Source of the DNA: Faecalicatena_A orotica
GTDB lineage: Bacteria > Bacillota > Clostridia > Lachnospirales > Lachnospiraceae
Assembly (NCBI RefSeq): GCF_040545875.1
Contig: NZ_JBEPMR010000022.1
Reading direction: 5' to 3' (one strand)
Length of the DNA: 64,000 bases
Shown: one piece after another, positions 25,492 through 33,277 of the stretch
How positions within the stretch are numbered: position 1 is the first letter of the stretch
How the letters are laid out: each line of letters opens with the position of its first letter
Notes under the pieces: model-generated
Seen by the model: the letters and a program-made list of their open reading frames with translations, nothing else
Database searches by the model: none
Told to the model about the DNA's origin: nothing
Made by a program: the position numbers and the translations under genes

Positions 25492-27026
25492 GCTTTACTC
25501 CTTTCCCGATATTCCTTTGGAGACAGTCCCGTATATTTCTTAAACATCGCGCTGAAATAATTTGCATTTTTATAGCCGGCTTCTCCGGCAATCACATAGC
25601 TCTTTTTGTCTGTATGTTCGAGCATCTCTTTCGCTGCGTTCATACGTACCTTTGTGATATATTCAATACAGGTTTCCCCTGTCAGGCTCCGGAAGATTCT
25701 GGACAGATAATTGGATGTCAGGGCGAGCCTGTCAGCGAGATAACTCACGGACAGCTCCGGGTTAGAATACTCTCTTTCGACAATTTCCTCTACCTGCCCG
25801 GCAATCACTTCCACATATCTTCTTGTTGAACTGCGTTTTTTCTGTATAATCCTCCCGGCCATATCCTGAAAGGACTGCTCCGGTCCGTCAAAATTCCTGA
25901 TGCAGCTTTCCGTATTCCTGAACTCTTCCAGAACATCGACCCCCATATCATTTGCCGTACGGTTCATGGCGACCAGCAGCTGGAGCAGCATCACCTTTGA
26001 CTCCTCGACAGGATACCGGGGAGGCATCACTTTCTGGAAAAAAGTCTGGAGGAGCCTCTTGTTTAACGTATCGTGAAACTTAAGCATATCCAGTATCTGT
26101 TTTTCATCTGCATATGGATATTCCGATTCGCCCGCACGTTTGGGGGCAATATCGGCAAAATAGAGGTAATACATCTCGTGTATGTCTCGTATGGACTTTG
26201 CCGCTTCCACCGCCTCCCTCGCCAGCCTGCCTGCCGTAAGCAGTTCTGCTCCGGTTTTGCTGACGCCGAAACATACTTCCAGTCCCAGATTCTGTGCGAT
26301 AGACTCCTTCAGAATCTCCAGCTTGAACTGGTACAGCCTTCCCTCCATGATGACAAGTTCGGTCCCGTCATAAGGCATCAGATAGACGACCGCATCACCC
26401 AGTATTTCATCCACGATCTGCCTCAAAGCCACCTCCTCTGTCAGACTGGAGTTCTGGTTAAAATAACGGATCGCCACACAGGTGACCTCGCTTTTTGGAA
26501 GATAAACCGATGCTTTTCCCGCCCGCAGTTCCATCTGTTCCTTCTCTGCGAAACGTTCTGCCAGCAGGTCGTTCCAGAACTGGTTGCGCAGAACCGGGAG
26601 ATTTTCTTCCAGCTGTTTCTCGGCAATCGCGATCCAGTCCATGAGCTTCATCCGCTCTGCAATGTCCCTGCGTATATCCGAGAGCACCGACCTCAGTTTA
26701 TCGGGGGATACCGGCTTTAACAGGTAACGCTTCACGCCCAGCTCCACGGCTTCCTGTGCAAACTCAAACCTGTCATGCCCGGTCAGTATAATAATGTCAC
26801 ACGTCAGGTTCTCCGTGCGTATCATCTTAATAAATTCCAGACCGTTTAAGACCGGCATATAAATATCTGTCAGAATTACATCCACTTTCTCTGTTTCCAG
26901 ATATTCCAGCGCCTCGATTGCACCCCCAAATAGTACGGGAGGGTCAAACCCTTCTTCCTGCCAGTCCAGCAGGGATACAAGCCCCTCCCGGATATTGTCC
27001 TCGTCTTCCACGATCATCATTCTCAT
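25488..27026 (-). CDS. YesN-type response regulator with AraC DNA-binding domain
   Basis: A 512-residue regulator. The receiver (1-120) has the acidic pocket near MIVEDEDN and the phospho-acceptor Asp in ILTDIYMP. The middle (about 130-390) is a linker typical of YesN proteins. The last 100 residues are an AraC/XylS two-helix-turn-helix, with SYLADRLALTSNYLSRIFR and GYKNANYFSAMFKKYTGLSP. It lies 41 bp after the permease gene and overlaps the partner kinase by 4 bp. Likely target: the operon's own promoter upstream of 32229. Confidence 0.94.
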   Translation of the reverse strand: MRMMIVEDEDNIREGLVSLLDWQEEGFDPPVLFGGAIEALEYLETEKVDVILTDIYMPVLNGLEFIKMIRTENLTCDIIILTGHDRFEFAQEAVELGVKRYLLKPVSPDKLRSVLSDIRRDIAERMKLMDWIAIAEKQLEENLPVLRNQFWNDLLAERFAEKEQMELRAGKASVYLPKSEVTCVAIRYFNQNSSLTEEVALRQIVDEILGDAVVYLMPYDGTELVIMEGRLYQFKLEILKESIAQNLGLEVCFGVSKTGAELLTAGRLAREAVEAAKSIRDIHEMYYLYFADIAPKRAGESEYPYADEKQILDMLKFHDTLNKRLLQTFFQKVMPPRYPVEESKVMLLQLLVAMNRTANDMGVDVLEEFRNTESCIRNFDGPEQSFQDMAGRIIQKKRSSTRRYVEVIAGQVEEIVEREYSNPELSVSYLADRLALTSNYLSRIFRSLTGETCIEYITKVRMNAAKEMLEHTDKKSYVIAGEAGYKNANYFSAMFKKYTGLSPKEYRERSKA

Positions 27027-27067
27027 AAGATATCCCCCTTTTACTTTTTATACATTTCCGGACTCAC

Positions 27068-27895
27068 TTACCCTTTCACCGCCCCGGCTGTCATTCCCCC
27101 TATGATCTTGTCTGTCAGCATGGCATAAATCACGATGGTAGGCAGGATGGAAATCACCATCGCCGCAAATGCATATGCATAATTGGCCTCGAAGGTCGTT
27201 AGGAAGGAACGGATCGCCACCTGGATCGTTCTGGAAGCGTCACTCTGGTTCAGAAGATTTGCAAAGAGCAGTTCATTCCAGGAATTGATGACGATGAATA
27301 CACAGGCGGTGACGATACCGGGTTTTGAAATAGGCAGTATGATTTTCCGGAAAGCCTGTCCCGCTGTTGCCCCGTCTATTTTCGCTGATTCCAGAAGTTC
27401 CCCGGGAATCGTCTCCATATATCCGCGCACCACCATCAGGCTCATCGGCAGGTTTACCCCCGCATACACCAGCGCGATCCCGAGAATGTTATCATAGAGC
27501 CCGATCTTATTAATCATCACATAGTATGGCACTAAGAATGCATTGGTCGGGATAAACAGGCACATAGAGAAAAGCACGGTCAGGATTTTCCTGCTTGTGA
27601 ACCTGTATAGCATGGCATAGGAAGCCAGAGTGGCTGACAGAATAGAAATCACGGTTGCCAGAGCCGCCACTGCCACCGTATTGAAAAAATACAATACCAT
27701 CGGATGGCTTTCCATCACTGCCTTGAAGTTCTCAAGCGAAAGATGCTTCGGCACCGCAAACGGTTCGTTAAAGAGATCCGCATTCGGCCGGAAGGATGAA
27801 ACAAGCAGCCAGAAAAACGGCACCATCATAAATACGAGCACGGCTGCCAGAAATATGTACATGATTGTACGCTCGGGTGATTTTCTGCTATTCAT
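27068..27895 (-). CDS. Carbohydrate ABC transporter permease, MalG type
   Basis: A 275-residue inner-membrane protein with six predicted helices. The cytoplasmic EAA loop is ESAKIDGATAGQAFRKIILP, the site that contacts the ATPase. It overlaps the upstream permease by 8 bp. No ATPase gene is in the operon, so a shared MsmK-type ATPase elsewhere in the genome is expected, as is usual for such importers in Firmicutes. Confidence 0.95.
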   Translation of the reverse strand: MNSRKSPERTIMYIFLAAVLVFMMVPFFWLLVSSFRPNADLFNEPFAVPKHLSLENFKAVMESHPMVLYFFNTVAVAALATVISILSATLASYAMLYRFTSRKILTVLFSMCLFIPTNAFLVPYYVMINKIGLYDNILGIALVYAGVNLPMSLMVVRGYMETIPGELLESAKIDGATAGQAFRKIILPISKPGIVTACVFIVINSWNELLFANLLNQSDASRTIQVAIRSFLTTFEANYAYAFAAMVISILPTIVIYAMLTDKIIGGMTAGAVKG

Positions 27896-28754
27896 GGCAG
27901 CTCCTCCTTTCTCTTTGAAGCATATTTACAAGTATCATGATTCCGAAACCGAGCAGTACTGTTACCAGACCTGCCACCATCGATATCCCGTATCTGTTGG
28001 AGCCGACCATTTCCCTGTAAATATACAGTGAAAGGTTCGTCGTACTGTTCGCCGGACCACCTCCTGTCATCAGGAACGGATATTCAAACGTTCTGAGGCA
28101 GAATGCCAGATTCAGCATGATATTCGTAATGATTGCCGGTTTCATCATTGGCAGGTAGACATGGATATCGATCTGGATCCCTGTCGCGCCGTCCACCATC
28201 GCGGCCTCTTTCAGTTCCTTCGGCACGGTAGAAAGCTGTGTCAGGAATATGATCATTGTCAGCCCTACATAGAAGATAAACGGAACCTGATTGCAGACCA
28301 GTGCGGTCCCCGGGTCATTGAGCCATGCATGCGCCAGTCTTCCCAATCCAATGCTTTTCAGTATATTATTTAAGAGACCTACATCAACATGATAGATAAA
28401 ATACCACAGAAAGGCAACTGCTGTCGTTGAAATCACATTGGGAATGAAATACATGACTCTCAGAAATTTCCATCCTCTGGGCTGCCTGTTTAAAAGCAGC
28501 GCCAGAAGCAGCCCGAAGGGAATGTGTAAAAACAGGGCTGACAGAAGCCAGATAACGGTATTTTTAAATGCCATCCTAAAAACAGGATCTGAGAATATAT
28601 ACTGAAAGTTTGCGAATCCAACGAATGCCTTCGGCCCGAGGCCGTTCCATTCAAAAAAGCTTACATATCCCAGATAACACAGCGGACCTAAGAAGAATGC
28701 CAGGATAAGAATTACCGCTGGTGCCATATATAACACTGTCTGCCGTTTTTTCAT
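27888..28754 (-). CDS. Carbohydrate ABC transporter permease, MalF type
   Basis: A 288-residue membrane protein with six predicted helices and the EAA loop EAAMVDGATGIQIDIHVYLP. It pairs with the MalG-type permease to form the channel. It follows the binding-protein gene by 24 bp with an AAAGGGG ribosome site. Confidence 0.95.
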   Translation of the reverse strand: MKKRQTVLYMAPAVILILAFFLGPLCYLGYVSFFEWNGLGPKAFVGFANFQYIFSDPVFRMAFKNTVIWLLSALFLHIPFGLLLALLLNRQPRGWKFLRVMYFIPNVISTTAVAFLWYFIYHVDVGLLNNILKSIGLGRLAHAWLNDPGTALVCNQVPFIFYVGLTMIIFLTQLSTVPKELKEAAMVDGATGIQIDIHVYLPMMKPAIITNIMLNLAFCLRTFEYPFLMTGGGPANSTTNLSLYIYREMVGSNRYGISMVAGLVTVLLGFGIMILVNMLQRERRSCHE

Positions 28755-28778
28755 TGTTTGCCAGCCCCTTTCTTTTTC

Positions 28779-30074
28779 CTATTGGTTTTCTTTGGACAGC
28801 TGTCCGATAAATTCATCCGGAGTCACACTGTCCAGTGCAAGGCTTTCCAGAAGAGACGGCAGTTTTGTATTCGCTGTTGTCGTCAGATTTCTCTGGATAT
28901 TAACGGTACTTCCCTCAACAACTGAATTCAGGGCAAGATATTCTCCAAGCAGCCCTTCTGTATTTTTTACGTCAGGATCTTCCATATTTAACTTCGGTGA
29001 CAGGAAAACCGCGCCTTCCAGCGTCAGCTGTTTAACACTTTCTTCGGAAGTGATATACTTCATGAATGCCACGATTGCCTCTTCTTTTTCTGCATCATCT
29101 GTTTTCGCCGCAGCCCAGGGTGTCTGTGCATCTGTCACAAGATAATTCTCTGCCACCTTGCCATCTTTGAATGACGGTGCTTTGGCAATCCCGACCTTAT
29201 CCTGGATATCCGTCAGGGAACCGATCAGCCACGGGCCGTCGATCGCAATCGCTGTTTTACCGGACGCAAAGTTATTCATAGCTACAGAATAGTTTGCCCC
29301 AATGGCATCCCCGGTCGTATAATCCCAGAATTTCCTCAGCATCTCAGCCGCTTTTTTCATCTCAGCCGTATCAATGCTTCCGCCCTCATTGAGCGTCTCT
29401 GTCCCTGCATAGCTTGCCGCGAGATAAGTAAACAGGTTGCATGTATACCACGCATCGTCTGCTGTATACAGTGAAAACGGAGTGATTCCCGCATCCTTTA
29501 AGTCCGCGCATGCCTTCAGGAGCCCGTCCCATGTATCAGGGAATTCGTCGATTCCTGCCTGCGCAAAAAGCTCTTTGTTATAATAAAAAACCGCTCCGGC
29601 CTTTTCAAACGGAATCGATGAGATTTCACCGTTCACAGTCAGCGTCTCGAGGTCGCCCTCGCCGAATCTGTCAGCCCACTCGTCATCCATATACTTTGTA
29701 AAGTCCATCAGTTTCCCTGATTCCTGTCTGGACAGGTCGTTCGGGTTAAAATTATAATGGAAGATATCCGGGGTCGTATCCGTGGAAATCATCGTCTTTA
29801 CTTTTTCCTGATATGCCGGGAAATCTGGGTTCACGGTCACTTTTACTTCTATCTTTCCTTTATTCTCATCATTGAACTCCTGAATCAGTTTGTCCAGCGC
29901 CGCCCCTCTCTCCGAATCCGTACTCCAGCTGTGGTACATGTTCAGGACAACTGCCCCTGAGTCAGATTTCTCTGCCTTCTGCTGGTCATCCTTCTTGGAT
30001 GAACCACACCCTGCCAGCATGGAAACCGCCATCGCTGCCGCCAGTAACACACTCAATACTCTTTTTTTCTTCAT
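28779..30074 (-). CDS. Sugar-binding lipoprotein of the ABC importer
   Basis: A 431-residue family 1 solute-binding protein. The signal peptide ends in the lipobox LAGC with Cys23, and a Ser/Lys/Asp-rich linker follows, so it is lipid-anchored outside the membrane. GPWLIGS and TPWAA are typical of sugar binders. Its position upstream of the permeases and with GH127 suggests an arabinose-containing oligosaccharide ligand, which is inferred. Confidence 0.94.
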   Translation of the reverse strand: MKKKRVLSVLLAAAMAVSMLAGCGSSKKDDQQKAEKSDSGAVVLNMYHSWSTDSERGAALDKLIQEFNDENKGKIEVKVTVNPDFPAYQEKVKTMISTDTTPDIFHYNFNPNDLSRQESGKLMDFTKYMDDEWADRFGEGDLETLTVNGEISSIPFEKAGAVFYYNKELFAQAGIDEFPDTWDGLLKACADLKDAGITPFSLYTADDAWYTCNLFTYLAASYAGTETLNEGGSIDTAEMKKAAEMLRKFWDYTTGDAIGANYSVAMNNFASGKTAIAIDGPWLIGSLTDIQDKVGIAKAPSFKDGKVAENYLVTDAQTPWAAAKTDDAEKEEAIVAFMKYITSEESVKQLTLEGAVFLSPKLNMEDPDVKNTEGLLGEYLALNSVVEGSTVNIQRNLTTTANTKLPSLLESLALDSVTPDEFIGQLSKENQ

Positions 30075-30087
30075 TACTTTTCCTCCT

Positions 30088-32229
30088 TCAGTCTGCCTTA
30101 CGCAGTTCTTTTACATATCTATCCACGCCGTCTATTCCGGCGGAATAAATCCATCCGAGTGTCCCCCATATATCCCCTTTTTGAATCATTCCTTCATCCA
30201 TTCCCTGTGGGCAGATGCCAAAACCTTCCGGCTGCATCCCGATATCGGTAAATCCCATCTTATCTCCCGGCCAGGACATAATCTGGTGTGCCGCCGTACT
30301 GATCCAGTCTGCCATTTTCATTAGAAACGTATCTCCTGCCCTGCGTCCTGTCAAATATAGCTCCCGTATATGGAACAAAGAATAAATATCAACGACGCCT
30401 CCGCACCAGATTGAGTTGATTGCTCCCATTCCTTTTGTCCGGAACTTTTTCTCACAGAGAAGGGTTTCCTTTTTCACCGGCGCATTCCAGATATAGTTCC
30501 ATGTCACGAACTGCCTTGCAGCCGTCACCGCACCATCCAGAAAACGTTTCTCCCCGGTCTGTTCAAACAAATGCCAGCATCCGGCCATCGCATACTGTGC
30601 CGCTTCCTTGTCGACTACATTGGGGTTATCCAGCGTACCGCCCTGAAAGAGTTCCTCCCTGCATCCGCTGGAAAGGACATACTCTCCGGCCCTGACAGCC
30701 GCCCTTTGATAGCCCTGCCATCTAAATACAATGCTGCCGGCATCTGCATCTTCTCCTTTGCTGCGCAGGTATTCTGCCAGATTGCAGAGGAACACGATAG
30801 GAATCGCCGATGCCGCTTTTCTTCCCCGTTCTCTTTCCCGCTCTGCCATCCCCGGGTCCTCCAGCATAAAGACAGGCGTCTCGTCCGGCTCATAAGCCCG
30901 GTACCAGGAACCGTCCCCATTCTGAAGAGAGACCAGCAGATCTGCAAACTGTATCACAGCCTCCAGCCACGGTTTCTGCTCACTTCCCTGATCGTGATAC
31001 CACTTATAGCATTCCAGTACATCGTTCATCGGTTCTGTCATGGTCCGGAGATAATTACCTTTCGCTTCCCTGTAATCCATATAATGGAGCTTAGGTGCCT
31101 CCGGATCCCCGAAGGAAAAGAAAGGCTCCTCCTTGCTAAGGTCATAGAGTGAGTAGACCCAGCCATTCTCCAGAATACAGTGATTCAGGAAGAAATCCAC
31201 CACCTTCCTGCCCCTTTCCACCCATTCGCCGCCTTTGTCCCTTGCCAGTATCAAAGCCGCGTGGTTCTGCCTTCCGGTAAATCCATATTCCAGAATGTGT
31301 ACATAAGTGCTGTGTGGTATCGTATTAAAGGAAGTCCCAAATCCCGACGGCTCGGAACCATATCCTTTGCGCGGATCAAAATGAAAGAAAAATCCTGCCC
31401 CGTCTTCCCCAAATTCCCGGTAGCTCTTCATAAGGCTTGTCTCCCGGCAGATGATTTCCTCCTGTAAAGTAAACGGAAGGCTGACTATCTGGTGTCCTTC
31501 ATTTTCAAACTCCCCCGCCAGTTCCTGATATCTCTCATACAGGCTGTCGGTAAACGTTCTGTCACAAGTACACTTAATCTCATAATGAAGTTCGGCCTCC
31601 CACGCTTCTTCATCCACCGGATAAAAGGCCTGTACAGGCGTTCCCTTCGAATCAAGCGCCACACTGCTGTCCATCTCCTCATAGGGCCAGCGGGCACACA
31701 GGAAGTTCTCCCTGCCATCCCGCCACTCATATCCAAGGGAACCGGCCAGGGTCCTGTGCAGAAAACAGGAATCCCCTCTTTTCCTTTCTTCCTCCTGCGA
31801 ACACTCAGGTGTCCTCGTTCTTGCGAGAGAAACCGCGGTCTGTGTACCTTCCACATATGCCATAACCATCGGTGCCGTCAGCCGTTCCTCCATATAGGTA
31901 TGTTTCCCTTTCAACCCGGAAGAATACCGGCAGGAAGGAATTCCATACCGCAGCTGCCGTCCCTCATCTAACAGGATATCCATCCCAAATGCAATCCCGC
32001 TCTTTTCGCGTCCCGTCCCTGCGCTCTCCTTTTTCCTGATACGCCGGACGATCTTAACACATCCCTCTTCCTGTAAAAAGGCATCCTCAACTGCAATCTC
32101 TCTGCCTGATACTTCAATCACATTTTCTGCATGAATCTCTTTCCCGCCTAAAACTGTCTCCGCATAAATCTTCCGTCCATCCCCGTCAGGAAACACCTCA
32201 TACCAGCTGATGATTTTCAGACTGTCCAT
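30088..32229 (-). CDS. Putative glycoside hydrolase, (alpha/alpha) toroid, family not recognised
   Basis: A 713-residue protein without a signal peptide. The first 270 residues look beta-rich; the rest has the repeated helical hairpins and aromatic pairs of an (alpha/alpha) toroid (DGSWYRAYEPDE, MAGCWHLFEQTGEKRF, NYIWNAP). Several Asp and Glu in aromatic contexts could be catalytic, but I cannot name them. It opens the operon, which gives it a probable intracellular role on the imported sugar with GH127. It may belong to an uncommon glycosidase or lyase family. Its GAAGGGGGG ribosome site supports the start at 32229. Confidence 0.8.
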   Translation of the reverse strand: MDSLKIISWYEVFPDGDGRKIYAETVLGGKEIHAENVIEVSGREIAVEDAFLQEEGCVKIVRRIRKKESAGTGREKSGIAFGMDILLDEGRQLRYGIPSCRYSSGLKGKHTYMEERLTAPMVMAYVEGTQTAVSLARTRTPECSQEEERKRGDSCFLHRTLAGSLGYEWRDGRENFLCARWPYEEMDSSVALDSKGTPVQAFYPVDEEAWEAELHYEIKCTCDRTFTDSLYERYQELAGEFENEGHQIVSLPFTLQEEIICRETSLMKSYREFGEDGAGFFFHFDPRKGYGSEPSGFGTSFNTIPHSTYVHILEYGFTGRQNHAALILARDKGGEWVERGRKVVDFFLNHCILENGWVYSLYDLSKEEPFFSFGDPEAPKLHYMDYREAKGNYLRTMTEPMNDVLECYKWYHDQGSEQKPWLEAVIQFADLLVSLQNGDGSWYRAYEPDETPVFMLEDPGMAERERERGRKAASAIPIVFLCNLAEYLRSKGEDADAGSIVFRWQGYQRAAVRAGEYVLSSGCREELFQGGTLDNPNVVDKEAAQYAMAGCWHLFEQTGEKRFLDGAVTAARQFVTWNYIWNAPVKKETLLCEKKFRTKGMGAINSIWCGGVVDIYSLFHIRELYLTGRRAGDTFLMKMADWISTAAHQIMSWPGDKMGFTDIGMQPEGFGICPQGMDEGMIQKGDIWGTLGWIYSAGIDGVDRYVKELRKAD

Positions 32230-32396
32230 CTTACAGCCCCCCTTCTTCGTGTCTTTTCGTTTTTATCTTTTCATGACCCGTTTTCTGTCATCTCTTAAGA
32301 TATTTCCATTTTACCCCCTCACATCAAACAAAAAAATAAACTAATCAGCACAAAACATTACATTTTTCTTTCATTTTAAAATCACTAACAAAAAAA

Positions 32397-32454
32397 CACC
32401 CCCAAAACTATACAAAATCCACAAAAAGAGAACTAGGGGATTTTCTGGGGGGTG
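32397..32454. repeat. Hairpin element in the 1-kb non-coding region
   Basis: CACCCCC (32397-32403) pairs with GGGGGGTG (32447-32454), and AAAATCC (32414-32420) pairs with GGATTTT (32438-32444) inside. It lies 16 bp from the large palindrome that begins at 32471. Between 32230 and 32396 I see only A/T-rich DNA, which should carry the carbohydrate operon promoter, and the palindrome TCTTAAGA near 32295. Confidence 0.65.
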
Positions 32455-32470
32455 GTTGGAGGAGGACGCC

Positions 32471-32758
32471 TCATAAAAGGGGGATGGGGAAGGGGGCCGG
32501 GGGTGGTATGTGGGAGTTCGAAATACACACCGTGTTGTTAACGGATTCTACGAAAAAATGACGTCTGAAATGCAGGCACGGAGAACACATCACAAGAAAT
32601 CTGATGATTTCTCGCGCTGGGTTCTCCAAAAATATGATTCGGAATCATATTTTTTCCTGCATTGCAGACGTCATTTTTTCTAGTATCCGTAAACACACTT
32701 CAGTATTTCGAACTCCCACATACCACCCCCCGCCCCCTTCCCCATCCCCCTTTCATGA
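32471..32758. repeat. Large palindromic element 1 with a two-hairpin head
   Basis: The left arm (32471-32576) is complementary to the right arm (32656-32758); the outer 54 bp have only about two mismatches, followed by a bulged section and then about 23 of 24 paired bases. The 79-bp head has two hairpins: a compound one, GGAGAAC/GTTCTCC (32580-32627) enclosing AGAAATC/GATTTCT, and a simple perfect one, AAAAATATGATTC/GAATCATATTTTT (32628-32654). The arms are G-rich/C-rich and carry no gene. It could be a mobile miniature element, a DNA cruciform, or a structured RNA. Confidence 0.85.
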
Positions 32759-32977
32759 AGCTGTTTCATCCAGCCAGCGGAAAAATCTCCGCCTGACGGC
32801 GTCGTTCGGCGGCAGCAATGTATCAATTCGCAGGATAAATAGAACCTGGCGTAAGAAGTTTTCAGTTATGGTGTGATATCATTTTAAGTTTATTCTACGG
32901 CTTCTGACAGCTCGTTACACTTCACTGGCAGACAGTAAACCTCCGCAAATGATTTTTCGTCCGGTGGATGAACGTGA
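32759..32977. other. Spacer between the two large palindromes
   Basis: These 219 bp have no supportable gene. A short hairpin CCGCC/GGCGG lies near 32790-32813, and the rest is unremarkable mixed-composition sequence. No convincing promoter reads into either palindrome. Confidence 0.5.
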
Positions 32978-33271
32978 GGCTGGGGCAAGGCAGACGTGGA
33001 AGTTTTGGCTGGGTCTGTGTGGTCTGTTTGGATGCGTAGAATGCACGTTAGAACCACTTATGTTAAAATCGGCCTTTCACAGGGATGCAATCTGTTTTCC
33101 AAAACAGATTGTAAGACCACCTGCACCGTTCAATCATCAAGATTGGACGGTAAATGTGGTCGATGCCCTGTGAAAGGCCGATTTTATCATTAGTGGTTCT
33201 TCGTAAATGGACAGCATCCAAACAGACCATACAGGCCCTGCCGGAACTTCCGCGGCTGTCTTGCCACAGGC
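32978..33271. repeat. Large palindromic element 2 with a two-hairpin head, directly after hydA
   Basis: The arms of about 106 bp (32978-33084 and 33166-33271) are complementary along their length, with a 35-bp inner section matched at 33 positions. The 81-bp head holds a simple perfect hairpin CAATCTGTTTT/AAAACAGATTG (about 33088-33111) and a compound one, GACCAC/GTGGTC enclosing ACCGTTCAATC/GATTGGACGGT (about 33115-33160). The element ends 6 bp before the stop codon of the hydrogenase gene at 33278, so transcripts from that operon would run into it. Confidence 0.85.
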
Positions 33272-33277
33272 GTCCCC

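Noticed and set aside
32471..33271. CRISPR array or insertion sequence
   Set aside because: The arms form two inverted repeats, not regularly spaced direct repeats, and there is no transposase frame in or between them.
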